64,000 bases of DNA. Source: Prevotella koreensis (GTDB lineage Bacteria > Bacteroidota > Bacteroidia > Bacteroidales > Bacteroidaceae). The stretch is taken from positions 1,812,539 to 1,876,538 of the forward strand of contig NZ_RYYU01000001.1 of NCBI RefSeq assembly GCF_003977605.1, written 5' to 3'. The notes below the pieces were generated by a model. The model saw nothing but the letters and a program-made list of their open reading frames with translations, ran no database searches and was not told where the DNA came from. This document shows, piece after piece, positions 55,059 to 63,360 of the stretch. Both the position numbers and the translations under genes were made by a program. The stretch's first letter is position 1. Each line of letters starts with the position of its first letter.

Positions 55059-55089
55059 TTGCCTTTTTCGCTGAAAAGTATTAAATTTG
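55059..55089 (+). promoter_or_regulatory. Possible promoter of sufS
   Basis: TTGC at 55059-55062, 19 bases, then TAAATTTG at 55082-55089, followed by C. This would make sufS transcriptionally independent of sufBCD. Confidence 0.5.
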
Positions 55090-55191
55090 CAGTCATGATA
55101 AGTGCAAAGAGATACAGCGAATGATATTGCCGTCTCTTCGTCTTTTGATATTCAACATTTAGTGTTTAACATTTTATTTTTAATATAGCAA

Positions 55192-56544
55192 GTGTACGAT
55201 ATAAATAAAGTGCGGGAAGATTTCCCGATATTGAGCCGCGAGGTGTATGGCAAACCGCTGGTATATCTCGACAATGCGGCTACCACGCAGAAGCCGCGTA
55301 TGGTGGTGGATGCGATGACTGAAGAATACTACAACGTCAATGCGAATGTTCACCGCGGTGTGCATTACCTCTCGCAGCAGGCCACCGACCTGCATGAGGC
55401 TGCCCGTGAAAATGTTCGTAAGTTCATCAATGCAGAAAAGATAGAGGAGGTTATCTTCACCCGCGGCACCACAGAGAGTCTTAATCTTGTGGCTTCGTCG
55501 TTCTCTGAGCAGTTCATGAAAGAGGGCGATGAGGTGATAGTATCGACAATGGAACACCATTCCAACATCGTTCCGTGGCAACTTCAGGCTGCGAAACGCG
55601 GTATAAAACTGCGCGTCATACCAATGACCGACGACGGACAACTGGTAATTGACGAATACGAACGGCTGTTCACTAATCGCACTAAGATAGTGAGCGTGGC
55701 CCATGTGAGCAATGCTCTGGGCACGGTTAACCCTGTTGCCGAAATAATACGCATTGCCCACGAACATGATGTGCCGGTGATGATAGACGGTGCGCAGAGT
55801 GCTCCGCACTTCAAGATTGATGTCAGGGAACTCGATTGCGACTTCTTCGCATTTTCCGGACATAAGATGTATGGCCCCACCGGTATCGGCGTGCTCTACG
55901 GAAAGGAGCGGTGGCTTGAGCAGATGCCGCCTTATCAGGGTGGGGGAGAGATGATAGACCGTGTCACTTTCGAGCATACCACTTTCGAGCGGTTGCCTTT
56001 CAAGTTTGAGGCCGGCACTCCCGACTATATCGCTACGCATGGACTGTCGCGTGCAATCGACTATATCGAGACTCTCGGCATGGACAATATCTCTGCCCAT
56101 GAGCACGAACTGACACGCTATGCGATGGAAAAACTGAGCGAGATTGAAGGCTTGCAAATCTACGGTCTGCCACTTTCCGCACCTGCGGGAACTCACGATG
56201 CCGTAGTCTCTTTCAATTTATTCAACCCCACCTCATCCCTCAACGCTCAACCATCATCCCTCAACGCTCCGCTCGGCTCCGACAATGGACGCTTTAACAG
56301 TGAAGCAGAGAAACAACGCTCAACGCTCAACGCTCAACGCTCAACCCTCATCCACCACCTCGACATCGGCACCCTCCTTGACCGTCTCGGCATCGCTGTG
56401 CGCACCGGACACCACTGCGCGCAGCCTATCATGGTTCGTCTCGGCATACTCGGAACCGTGCGTGCTTCTTTCGCACTCTATAATACGAAAGACGAGGTAG
56501 ATATACTTGCGGCGGGAATAGCCAGAGTGGCTAAAATGTTCTGA
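55192..56544 (+). CDS. sufS: Cysteine desulfurase SufS carrying an in-frame repeat insertion
   Basis: 450 residues from a GTG start, about 44 more than the usual 406. The fold-type-I PLP enzyme motifs are intact: IEEVIFTRGTTESLNLVA, EHHSNIVPWQ, DGAQSAPH, PLP lysine 225 in FSGHKMYGPTG, and catalytic Cys409 in RTGHHCAQP. Between AVVSFNLF (337-344) and LDIGTLLDRLGIAVRTGHHC (from 390) lies a block at about 345-389, SSLNAPLGSDNGRFNSEAEK plus QRSTLNAQRSTL, which is the translated dispersed element described separately. It is just N-terminal of the active-site cysteine segment. SufS supplies sulfur to SufBCD. Activity probably survives, as all catalytic residues remain, but this is untested. Confidence 0.9.
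   Translation: MYDINKVREDFPILSREVYGKPLVYLDNAATTQKPRMVVDAMTEEYYNVNANVHRGVHYLSQQATDLHEAARENVRKFINAEKIEEVIFTRGTTESLNLVASSFSEQFMKEGDEVIVSTMEHHSNIVPWQLQAAKRGIKLRVIPMTDDGQLVIDEYERLFTNRTKIVSVAHVSNALGTVNPVAEIIRIAHEHDVPVMIDGAQSAPHFKIDVRELDCDFFAFSGHKMYGPTGIGVLYGKERWLEQMPPYQGGGEMIDRVTFEHTTFERLPFKFEAGTPDYIATHGLSRAIDYIETLGMDNISAHEHELTRYAMEKLSEIEGLQIYGLPLSAPAGTHDAVVSFNLFNPTSSLNAQPSSLNAPLGSDNGRFNSEAEKQRSTLNAQRSTLIHHLDIGTLLDRLGIAVRTGHHCAQPIMVRLGILGTVRASFALYNTKDEVDILAAGIARVAKMF
56226..56353 (+). repeat. Protein-inserted element: heptamer arrays plus core (copy in sufS)
   Basis: On the left, 7-base-period sequence (CTCATCC, CTCAACG, CTCAACC …). A core of about 50 bases follows (CTCGGCTCCGACAATGGACG … GAAGCAGAGAAAC), then four exact CAACGCT units and one variant (56314-56348). 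Translated in the sufS frame, the core reads PLGSDNGRFNSEAEK. Three heptamers make 21 bases, exactly seven codons (STLNAQR), so copy-number changes by one or two would shift the frame. Confidence 0.85.
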
Positions 56545-56560
56545 CATTGACAGCATTACA

Positions 56561-56601
56561 AATCCTTTCCATACGATTTCTTGTAAGGAAAGGATTTTTT
56601 T
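56561..56601 (+). terminator. Rho-independent terminator of sufS
   Basis: AATCCTTTCC and GGAAAGGATT form a perfect 10-bp stem with a 16-base loop, followed directly by TTTTTTT. It is 17 bases after the stop codon. Confidence 0.8.
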
Positions 56602-56696
56602 ATTGTTTTTACTGAAACAAAATCCGAAAAAATGCGTCCTTGATATAGAAAGCGCTTCAAACAACGTATTTTTATTAACTGAAAAAAAGAAAAACA

Positions 56697-57167
56697 ATGA
56701 AGAAACTATTTGTAACTTTGGTGATTATGGTCTTGGCAATGCCTATGATGGCGCAGAGCATACAGAAATTTATCGACAAATACAGTGCCATATCTGGAGT
56801 GGAATTAGTGAATTTAGGCCCGGAAATGCTTAAAAACGGCTTTAGTAAAAGTGGTATCAATATAGGTCCGATAGACAAAATGCCGGGAATGGTGAGGCTC
56901 GATTCCATTAATATTCTTACTATGGAAAAAGCCGGAAAGCGCGTTAAGAAGTTCGTTAAAGATGCCAAGAAACTCAATATTGAGGCCGATGGCTACAGCG
57001 AAGTAATAAATACTATTAGCGATGGAGATTACGTAAGGATTCTTGCACGCGGAGAAATGAACGATGCTAATGAGTTCGTGGTCATCGCTACAGACAAGGA
57101 AGACGAATCGTTTACGGTGGTCAGGATGTGCGGCAAGATGAATCTTGAAAGTTTGATGAACCAATAG
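56697..57167 (+). CDS. DUF4252 exported protein (first of two flanking the sigma-factor gene)
   Basis: 156 residues with a signal peptide (1-19, ending MMAQ). The body fits DUF4252: IQKFIDKYSAISGVELVNLGPEM, a middle LDSINILTMEKAGKRVKKFVKDAKKLNIE, and a C-terminal EFVVIATDKEDESFTVVRMCGKMNLESLMNQ. DUF4252 proteins occur in Bacteroidetes beside ECF sigma factors and small membrane proteins; their activity is unknown, possibly as envelope stress sensors or effectors. It starts 96 bases after the sufS terminator and ends 13 bases before the sigma-factor gene, with which it is probably co-transcribed. Confidence 0.85.
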   Translation: MKKLFVTLVIMVLAMPMMAQSIQKFIDKYSAISGVELVNLGPEMLKNGFSKSGINIGPIDKMPGMVRLDSINILTMEKAGKRVKKFVKDAKKLNIEADGYSEVINTISDGDYVRILARGEMNDANEFVVIATDKEDESFTVVRMCGKMNLESLMNQ

Positions 57168-57180
57168 AACCATTCATCTG

Positions 57181-57693
57181 ATGACCGCTTCAGATTTTAA
57201 ATACCTTTTCCTGCCCTGTCATAAGCAGATGTATTGGGTAGCAATGCGTCTCACCGCTAATACTGCAGAGGCTGAAGACTTGGTGCAGGAGGCTTTTATG
57301 AGGTTGTGGCTGAAGCGCAACGATATTCATGACCTTGAGAGTCCGCTCTCTTTTGGCATACGTACAATGCGCAACATATTCCTTGACAAGCAACGGAGAA
57401 GGCATATTGAAGAACGAGACTGCGACCCGGCAAGCATCGTAGTAAAGGAGAACAGCACTCCCGACAGCAATATGATTGCGGCGGAAACGATGCAACGCGT
57501 ACTCCTATTGATAGAAAAACTGCCCGAACAGCAGCGCCGGATAATAACGATGAAAGACCTCGAAGGCTATACGTTCGAGCAGATAGCACAGCAGATAGGA
57601 CTGTCTGAGGCAGGGGTGAGGACTTCGCTGAGCCGCGCACGACAAACCATAAGACAACAATTCAAAACAAACAATGAAGATGAAAAAATCTGA
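57181..57693 (+). CDS. ECF-type RNA polymerase sigma factor
   Basis: 170 residues with the sigma-70 region 2 (YLFLPCHKQMYWVAMRLTANTAEAEDLVQEAFMRLWLKRNDI, about 8-50; -10 recognition and core binding) and region 4 (LPEQQRRIITMKDLEGYTFEQIAQQIGLSEAGVRTSLSRARQTIRQQF, about 117-163; -35 recognition HTH). No other sigma regions are present, so it is ECF class. It directs RNA polymerase to a small regulon, likely including its neighbours. The following gene overlaps its 3' end by 20 bases, as expected of a sigma/anti-sigma-like pair. The inducing signal is unknown. Confidence 0.92.
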   Translation: MTASDFKYLFLPCHKQMYWVAMRLTANTAEAEDLVQEAFMRLWLKRNDIHDLESPLSFGIRTMRNIFLDKQRRRHIEERDCDPASIVVKENSTPDSNMIAAETMQRVLLLIEKLPEQQRRIITMKDLEGYTFEQIAQQIGLSEAGVRTSLSRARQTIRQQFKTNNEDEKI

Positions 57694-58228
57694 AACGGAC
57701 ATACTGGTAGAGAAATTCTTCAACGGAGAAACTACCGAAGAGGAGGAAAAACTGCTTCATGAAGCATCGCTCAACGCTCCTCTCGGCTCTGATAGGAAAC
57801 TCTTTCAAAGCGAAGCGGAGAAAGAACATTCATCGCTCATCGCTCAACGCTCAACACTCAACGCTCACCGCTCATCGCTCCTCCAATCCCTCACCCCCCA
57901 ACCTGAGGTTCCCCTCGGACTGGAACATCGACTTTCAAGACAGATAGACCAATGGAACAGCATTGAGAGAAGGTCGGAAAAGCGTGTCAGAATAGCAGTA
58001 ATGCGCTGGACGATAGGCATTGCCGCCGGTATCGCCCTCATCGTTGGAATAGCCATTCCGACACTACGTGAACCCGATGCCGTGAAGTATGCCGAGGAAC
58101 AGGAAACATATAACGACCCCGAAATGGCACAGAGAGAGGCGGAGAAAGCACTCGCAAAATTCTCTGACTGTATCAACAAAGGGTTTGACATAATGGATAA
58201 AACAACTAATAAAAACGTAAAACAATGA
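57674..58228 (+). CDS. Putative anti-sigma-like membrane protein carrying an in-frame repeat insertion
   Basis: 184 residues. The N-terminus (TDILVEKFFNGETTEEEEKLLHE, about 8-30) matches the cytoplasmic part of small Bacteroidetes proteins next to ECF sigma factors. A single transmembrane helix lies at about 111-132 (WTIGIAAGIALIVGIAIPTL) and a C-terminal soluble part follows. Between them residues about 31-72 (SLNAPLGSDRKLFQSEAEK, then EHSSLIAQRSTLNAHRSS) are the dispersed element also found in sufS, in the same frame. It overlaps the sigma gene (an alternative ATG is at 57680) and ends overlapping the next ATG by 4 bases. An anti-sigma role is inferred from position, not from a recognised domain. 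Confidence 0.75.
   Translation: MKMKKSETDILVEKFFNGETTEEEEKLLHEASLNAPLGSDRKLFQSEAEKEHSSLIAQRSTLNAHRSSLLQSLTPQPEVPLGLEHRLSRQIDQWNSIERRSEKRVRIAVMRWTIGIAAGIALIVGIAIPTLREPDAVKYAEEQETYNDPEMAQREAEKALAKFSDCINKGFDIMDKTTNKNVKQ
57764..57893 (+). repeat. Protein-inserted element: heptamer arrays plus core (copy in anti-sigma-like gene)
   Basis: Same order as in sufS: CATCGCT and CAACGCT units, a core (CTCGGCTCTGATAGGAAACT … TTCAAAGCGAAGCGGAGAAAG), then seven variable heptamers (TCATCGC, TCATCGC, TCAACGC, TCAACAC, TCAACGC, TCACCGC, TCATCGC). The core is translated in the same frame as in sufS: PLGSDRKLFQSEAEK. Confidence 0.85.
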
Positions 58229-58674
58229 AAAGAATAATGGTTATTGCAATGCTTGCAATGATTTGCAGCATGACATTCGCGCAGGCAACTGTGTTTGACA
58301 AGTATAAGAACAACAAAGACGTATCTGTTGTTTACATAGGTAAGGCGATGTTGTCGATGATGAAAAACAAAAAAATCGGCGAATATGACGCAGGGAAAAT
58401 CAGTTCCGGGATAGACAAAATATACATTTTGGATTGCGAGAAAAAGAGACTGTTAGGAGAAATCAAGGCGTATGTGGTTTCTTACATGAAACGAAACAAA
58501 TATGAGGTTGCGATGACTGTCAACGACGATGGCGAAGACGTTACAATCTATCATAAGTCCCTGCCGGGAAATAAGAACGACTTCTATCTGCTGAACGTTG
58601 AAAGTGATGAAGTCACGGTGATAAACATGTCGGGCACAGTTTCGCTTCAGGACATCCAGGCTTTCAATCAATAG
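58225..58674 (+). CDS. DUF4252 exported protein (second)
   Basis: 149 residues with a signal peptide (1-20, ending FAQA). It has DUF4252 landmarks, TVFDKYKNNKDVSVVYIGKAML and GEDVTIYHKSLPGNKNDFYLL, and the C-terminal IINMSGTVSLQDIQAF-type ending (VINMSGTVSLQDI). The ATG overlaps the TGA of the preceding gene (ATGA), confirming the operon sigma factor, anti-sigma-like protein, DUF4252. It is only distantly similar to the DUF4252 protein at 56697. Its role is unknown. Confidence 0.85.
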   Translation: MKRIMVIAMLAMICSMTFAQATVFDKYKNNKDVSVVYIGKAMLSMMKNKKIGEYDAGKISSGIDKIYILDCEKKRLLGEIKAYVVSYMKRNKYEVAMTVNDDGEDVTIYHKSLPGNKNDFYLLNVESDEVTVINMSGTVSLQDIQAFNQ

Positions 58675-58702
58675 TGATGTTTGCACCATTGATCTGATTA
58701 TT

Positions 58703-58770
58703 CTCACACACATTCGTAGAATATGCTAATGCCTTTCTTCAGAGCATCAGTTACTACGATTGTGTGTGAG
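58703..58770. other. Long imperfect hairpin, possible structured RNA or terminator
   Basis: CTCACACACATTCGTAG and CTACGATTGTGTGTGAG pair over 16 of 17 positions around a 34-base loop that contains a smaller stem (ATGCT … AGCAT). It starts 29 bases after the sigma-cluster operon ends. No T run follows it, so a simple intrinsic terminator is doubtful. Confidence 0.5.
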
Positions 58771-58884
58771 GTATGTAATACATAAGTCCAAGGATTATTC
58801 AATATCAAGCCCCATTTTTGATATTTTGGGCAAGAAAATAGCAGATGGTATGCAGTGATATTACTCATAACTTTTGTTATATAG

Positions 58885-58956
58885 TAGTCCCACCGAGAAT
58901 CGAACTCGGATCTAATCTTTAGGAGAGACTTGTTCTATCCATTGAACTATGGGACC
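58885..58956 (-). tRNA. tRNA-Arg (anticodon CCU)
   Basis: On the minus strand the acceptor is GGTCCCA/TGGGACT with A as discriminator. The D stem is GTTC/GAAC, the anticodon stem AGTCT/AGATT with loop CTCCTAA (anticodon CCT), and the T arm CCGAG-TTCGATT-CTCGG. All stems pair with only G·U exceptions. The CCA end is not encoded. It is 72 bases long. Confidence 0.93.
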
Positions 58957-59128
58957 GTTATGACTTTGCAACTGCAACCGTGGCATAAATAAAAAATGTT
59001 GCATTTGCGCTTGCAAAGTTACTGTTTTTATGCTTTATATCCAAATTTGCTACACTTTTATTTTCCAAAAGTTTGTGGATATGAAAGTGCTTGAATATCG
59101 TGGAAAATACTATCTGCCATAAATCGCA

Positions 59129-59214
59129 GAACAAAATGGGCGAAATTGCAAATCAATTTGGGCGAATTTGAAAACCAAAACAGGCGAAATTGATGAGCAA
59201 TTTCGCCTGTTTTG
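59129..59214. repeat. 22-nt-period GGCGAAWTTG repeat with hairpin (copy 4 of 4)
   Basis: Three direct units (CAAAATGGGCGAAATTGC, CAATTTGGGCGAATTTG, CCAAAACAGGCGAAATTG) end in the same hairpin as copy 1 (CAAAACAGGCGAAATTG with CAATTTCGCCTGTTTTG). It lies between the tRNA and metG. Confidence 0.85.
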
Positions 59215-59280
59215 CATTATATAAGTTGCTTCTTGGTTTGCTTTTGTGGCATAAGTCGTTGGCAAATAAGAGGTTAATCC

Positions 59281-59396
59281 GCTCACCGTTCATCACTCCA
59301 CTCGTTTCCGACAGGAAACGCTTTCAAAGCGAAGCGGAGAAAGAACGCTAAACATTCATCGCTCAACGCTCAACGCTCAACACTTACCGCTCAACC
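59281..59396 (+). repeat. Intergenic copy of the heptamer/core element
   Basis: The core here is the best palindrome of the three copies: CGTTTCC-GACA-GGAAACG and CGCTT-TCA-AAGCG, followed by GAAGCGGAGAAAGAACGC. Heptamer units follow (TCATCGC, TCAACGC, TCAACGC, TCAACAC). In the frame used by the coding copies the core reads PLVSDRKRFQSEAEKER and then a stop. It ends 3 bases before the metG stop codon. Confidence 0.85.
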
Positions 59397-59399
59397 AAA

Positions 59400-61511
59400 C
59401 TACCCTACCTGACTACCCGGCTTCACCTCATCATGAACCGTTGTCACATGTAGCGAACCATCAGCATTTACAGCAGAGAGAATCATGCCTTGACTTTCGA
59501 TGCCCATCATCTTGCGCGGTGCGAAGTTGGCAACGAACAACACCTGTTTCCCTATGAGTTGTTCCGGTTCGTAGTAGGCAGCAATACCACTGAGAATGGT
59601 GCGCTCCACGCCACTGCCATCGTCTATTGCGAACTGCAGAAGTTTCTTGGACTTCTTCACTTTCTCGCATCTCAAAACCTTTCCTACACGTATGTCCATC
59701 TTCTCGAAAGTGTCGAAGTCAACGTCAGCCTTTATCGGTTCGGCCTTATATTCGGCAGCCTCGTTGGCCTTCTTTGTATCTTCGAGTTTCCGGATTTGTT
59801 TTTCTATGGTCTCATCTTCTATTTTCTCGAAGAGCAGAGCAGGTTCTGCCAAGCGATGTCCTGGCTTCAAAATGTCGGCGCTTCCGAGACATTCCCATGT
59901 GAGTTGTGTCTCCGTTGTCGTTGCTTGTGTTGTGGCAGAAGAGTCGGCCATGTCGATGTTCAACATGTCCTGAAGTTTCTTTGACGAGAACGGCAGGAAC
60001 GGTTCGAAGGCGATGGATAGGTTTGCAGTGAGTTGCAGACAGATATTAAGTACCGTCTCCACGCGTTTCGGGTCAGATTTCCACACTTTCCATGGTTCAC
60101 ATTCCGTGATATAACGGTTGCCGAGACGTGCAAGATTCATTGCCTCGAACTGTGCTTCGCGGAACTTGAACTGGTCGAGCAACGTTTCGATTTTTGCTTT
60201 CACGCAACCGAGTTCTTCGAGAGTAGTCTTGTCTATGTCGAGCAACTCGCCACGCTCCGGCACCACACCATCGAAATATTTTTTGGTGAGTTGCAATGCG
60301 CGATTCACGAAGTTGCCATAGATCGCCACCAACTCCGAGTTGTTGTGCTCCTGAAAGTCCTTCCACATGAAGTTGTTGTCTTTCGTCTCCGGAGCGTTTG
60401 CTGTTAGCACATAGCGCAGCACATCTTGTTTGTCGGGCATTTCCACAAGATACTCATGCAGCCATACGGCCCAGTTGCGGCTTGTGCTTATCTTGTCGTT
60501 CTCAAGGTTCAGGAACTCGTTTGACGGCACGTTGTCGGGCATGATATACTTGCCGTGCGCCTTCATCATTGTCGGGAAGATGATACAATGGAACACAATG
60601 TTGTCTTTTCCGATGAAATGCACGAGTCGTGTATCCTTATCCTGCCACCATTTCTGCCATGTTCCCCACTTGTCAGGGTTGCTTTCGCAGAGTTCTTTGG
60701 TGTTTGATACGTAACCGATAGGCGCATCGAACCATACGTATAGCACTTTACCTTCAGCCCCTTCCACCGGAACCGGAATGCCCCAGTCGAGGTCGCGCGT
60801 CATTGCTCGCGGCTGTAAGTCCATATCGAGCCATGACTTGCACTGTCCGTAAACGTTCGGTCGCCATTCCTTATGTCCTTCCAAAATCCACTTTCTGAGC
60901 CAGTCCTGATACTTGTCGAGCGGCAGATACCAGTTCTTGGTGTCTTTAAGCACCGGTTCCGAGCCACTTATCGTACTCTTGGGATTGATGAGTTCTGTCG
61001 GCGACAGGTCGCGTCCGCATTTCTCACACTGGTCGCCATAAGCCCCCTCGCTGTGGCAGTATGGACACTCACCTATGATGTATCTGTCAGCAAGGAACTG
61101 ACGGGTTTCCTCGTCATAGTATTGTTTTGTTGTCTCCTCTATCAGTTTGCCCTCGTTATACAGTTTTTTGAAAAACTCTGAGGCGAACTTATGGTGCGTC
61201 TTGCTTGTTGTGCGGCTATACACATCGAATGATATGCCGAACTGCTCGAATGAGTCTTTTATCATTTTGTGGTAGCGGTCAACCACATCTTGCGGTGTAA
61301 TGCCCTCTTTTCTTGCGCGCATTGTCACCGGTACACCGTGCTCGTCCGAGCCTCCGATGAACACCACTTCTTCTTTTTTCAGCCTGAGATAGCGCACATA
61401 AATGTCGGCCGGTACATACACTCCGGCCAAGTGTCCGATGTGCACTCCGCCATTTGCATAGGGCAATGCCGATGTTACCGTTGTGCGCTTAAAGTTTTTC
61501 TTCTGTTCCAT
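59400..61511 (-). CDS. metG: Methionyl-tRNA synthetase
   Basis: 703 residues from the ATG at 61511, preferred over 61535 because the HIGH region then lies at the usual distance. HIGH is at residues 24-27 ([10 protein letters not shown]), the zinc knuckle in [18 protein letters not shown], and the KMSKS loop appears as KISTSRNW. Residues about 590-703 form a C-terminal tRNA-binding (EMAP-like) domain ([34 protein letters not shown]), which helps dimerisation. It charges tRNA-Met in the cytoplasm. A TATCTTTG element lies upstream (complement of about 61533-61540). A repeat element abuts the stop codon. Confidence 0.96.
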   Translation of the reverse strand: MEQKKNFKRTTVTSALPYANGGVHIGHLAGVYVPADIYVRYLRLKKEEVVFIGGSDEHGVPVTMRARKEGITPQDVVDRYHKMIKDSFEQFGISFDVYSRTTSKTHHKFASEFFKKLYNEGKLIEETTKQYYDEETRQFLADRYIIGECPYCHSEGAYGDQCEKCGRDLSPTELINPKSTISGSEPVLKDTKNWYLPLDKYQDWLRKWILEGHKEWRPNVYGQCKSWLDMDLQPRAMTRDLDWGIPVPVEGAEGKVLYVWFDAPIGYVSNTKELCESNPDKWGTWQKWWQDKDTRLVHFIGKDNIVFHCIIFPTMMKAHGKYIMPDNVPSNEFLNLENDKISTSRNWAVWLHEYLVEMPDKQDVLRYVLTANAPETKDNNFMWKDFQEHNNSELVAIYGNFVNRALQLTKKYFDGVVPERGELLDIDKTTLEELGCVKAKIETLLDQFKFREAQFEAMNLARLGNRYITECEPWKVWKSDPKRVETVLNICLQLTANLSIAFEPFLPFSSKKLQDMLNIDMADSSATTQATTTETQLTWECLGSADILKPGHRLAEPALLFEKIEDETIEKQIRKLEDTKKANEAAEYKAEPIKADVDFDTFEKMDIRVGKVLRCEKVKKSKKLLQFAIDDGSGVERTILSGIAAYYEPEQLIGKQVLFVANFAPRKMMGIESQGMILSAVNADGSLHVTTVHDEVKPGSQVG

Positions 61512-61628
61512 TGCAATTAAAATATTTGTGCGCAAAGATACGAAATTACTATGAAAAATAGTGTCCTTGAGAGTAAAGAAATTCTGAAATTCGGAATAAT
61601 TATATTCTGAAATAAGGCGATTGCGCGT

Positions 61629-62135
61629 TCAACAGCAGTTTGTAAACGGGTTGCCGCACAGCCATTCCTCCTCTATCCATCCCGTATGTTTCTTGTCGAG
61701 TGTCTGTACTTTCACCCAACCGTTTTTTATATCCATTGGTCGCAGTTCTATTTCTTCGTTGAAAGTATATACCACAGCCGATTTTTCGTTTGCCGCTTTA
61801 CGCAGATAGAGACGTTGCCCTCCATAGTTGCGCGTACCTACAGCAATTGTGGAGTAGTGGATAAAGTAATCGTGATTCGAGTTATCAAGATCTATCTCTT
61901 TCTCTTCATCGCAGTCGAATATGTCGTCATCTATCTCCCACCAGCCGTTTCGCGGGTCTTCCACTTCGAGAATAAATGTTCCTTTGGTACTCAATTTCTT
62001 CACTATCTTTCCGTTAGGAGTACTTCTGAGGTTAGTGTATTTTCCGTTGGTGTCGTGAATAAAAACTGTTAATGACTGTGCCTTGCCACAAATGGCAATA
62101 AGCATGAATGTAAATACTAATCCGATAGTTTTCAT
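61629..62135 (-). CDS. Exported protein with two SH3-like domains
   Basis: 168 residues with a signal peptide (1-18, ending GKA). Two SH3b-like halves: residues about 22-75 (IHDTNGKYTNLRSTPNGKIVKKLSTKGTFILEVEDPRNGWWEI) and about 105-158 (GGQRLYLRKAANEKSAVVYTFNEEIELRPMDIKNGWVKVQTLDKKHTGWIEEEWL). The NLRSTPNG and YLRKAAN cores are typical. Bacterial SH3b domains bind cell-wall peptides or other ligands. No catalytic domain is present, so it is probably a periplasmic binding protein of unknown partner. The C-terminus ends in CC. Confidence 0.8.
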   Translation of the reverse strand: MKTIGLVFTFMLIAICGKAQSLTVFIHDTNGKYTNLRSTPNGKIVKKLSTKGTFILEVEDPRNGWWEIDDDIFDCDEEKEIDLDNSNHDYFIHYSTIAVGTRNYGGQRLYLRKAANEKSAVVYTFNEEIELRPMDIKNGWVKVQTLDKKHTGWIEEEWLCGNPFTNCC

Positions 62136-62210
62136 AAATAAAATGTTTATTTGTTTTAATATTATTCGTTATATATTTCTTTGATTTTCAAAATGTTGTT
62201 CGTTGCGAAA

Positions 62211-62236
62211 AATTTCGTTGCGAAAAATTTCGCAAT
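62211..62236. repeat. Palindrome TTGCGAAAAATTTCGCAA downstream of the ATPase gene
   Basis: CGTTGCGAAAAATTT occurs twice in tandem and the second copy completes the 18-base palindrome (62218-62235). Exactly its reverse complement lies upstream of the same gene at 63361-63378. Confidence 0.8.
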
Positions 62237-62273
62237 TAATGAGATGTGGGATTTATATTACTGTCTGTTGTTA

Positions 62274-63344
62274 TTATTTTTGTCTTTCTGTAATCCACTG
62301 TTTAAAGAACGGGTCTTCTATGTCGTAACGATTTTCACGGATAATAAAACCGCTTTTCAGTAGTCGTTTCAAACTGCTGAAAGTTGTGCTTGTTGCTTTA
62401 TCGAGTGAATGTATGGGGTTTTTTCCTTGGCATATTTCAATCATTGTGTGCCTGTCGGTCTTGTTCAGTGCCATCCAAAGACGCTCGAAGTCTAAGTCAT
62501 GTGCCAATACAATGCCCTTTACGGCCTCTTCTGCGACGTTATCTTCTATTCCTTGGTATTCCGCCAATTCCCATACTCTGGATGCAAGTTGCTGAGTATA
62601 GTACGGATGACATCTTGTTGTTTCTATTATATTGTGTGTTACGGCATCCGCTTTTTCTTCTAAAATGGGTTTTAACCTTGTCGTGAGATATTCTTGGAAA
62701 TCGCTTTCGGGTATATTGTTCAGTCGCATCAACATACCAAAATGATAGAAAGGAGATTTCTTATGCTCGAAAATCTCTGCCATCATCGACTCCTGACTTC
62801 CAAGGAAAATGTAGTTTATGTTTTGTTGTAACTGCATTATGCTACGCAGTTTTTTGTCGAGTCCTTTATCTATTGATGTTATTTCCTGAAACTCATCAAG
62901 TACCACTACAAGTCGTTTGTCTTTGTCGGCCACTTTTGCGAGCATCGACATGGCATCTTCAAGAACTGTATCAGAGTTTATTCTTGGTTGGAACGACACA
63001 TCTATTGCGTTGCTTACGGGATTTACCGAGATTGTCGGCGTTACACGAAAGTGCGTCATAAGGTGTTTGAGGTGTTCCCAAGGATAGATTTTGAAGACAG
63101 CCTTTATCAGTTTGGCTGATAGGTCTTCCGTGCTCACAACGTCTTGCATATTGAGCATGATGTATGGCATCTCTGACAGTTTAACGGCTTTCATCACCAA
63201 ACTTGTCTTGCCATATCTGCGCGGACTGATGAGTACGAGATGATTATCGCTCTGCAATATATGCCTTATCTGCTCCAGTTCGTTCACCCTGTCGGTGAAG
63301 AACTCGCCGTCAACCACGGTACCGAACTTAAATGGATTTCTCAT
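62274..63344 (-). CDS. AAA-type ATPase of the archaeal ATPase_2 family
   Basis: 356 residues. Residues 1-20 (NPFKFGTVVDGEFFTDRVNEL) precede Walker A PRRYGKTSLV (41-50) and Walker B LVVVLDEFQEI (145-155), followed by the sensor region INYIFLGSQESMM. The C-terminal third is a winged-helix-like part (TSTTFSSLKRLLKSGFIIRENRYDIEDPFFKQWI). These STAND-like ATPases (PF01637) are abundant in Prevotella and Porphyromonas, often in many copies. Their role is unknown; links to mobile elements or to DNA binding have been suggested. The promoter overlaps a palindrome which also occurs after the gene, suggesting autoregulation or a mobile unit. Confidence 0.85.
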   Translation of the reverse strand: MRNPFKFGTVVDGEFFTDRVNELEQIRHILQSDNHLVLISPRRYGKTSLVMKAVKLSEMPYIMLNMQDVVSTEDLSAKLIKAVFKIYPWEHLKHLMTHFRVTPTISVNPVSNAIDVSFQPRINSDTVLEDAMSMLAKVADKDKRLVVVLDEFQEITSIDKGLDKKLRSIMQLQQNINYIFLGSQESMMAEIFEHKKSPFYHFGMLMRLNNIPESDFQEYLTTRLKPILEEKADAVTHNIIETTRCHPYYTQQLASRVWELAEYQGIEDNVAEEAVKGIVLAHDLDFERLWMALNKTDRHTMIEICQGKNPIHSLDKATSTTFSSLKRLLKSGFIIRENRYDIEDPFFKQWITERQK

Positions 63345-63360
63345 ATTGCGAAGATGTTTG

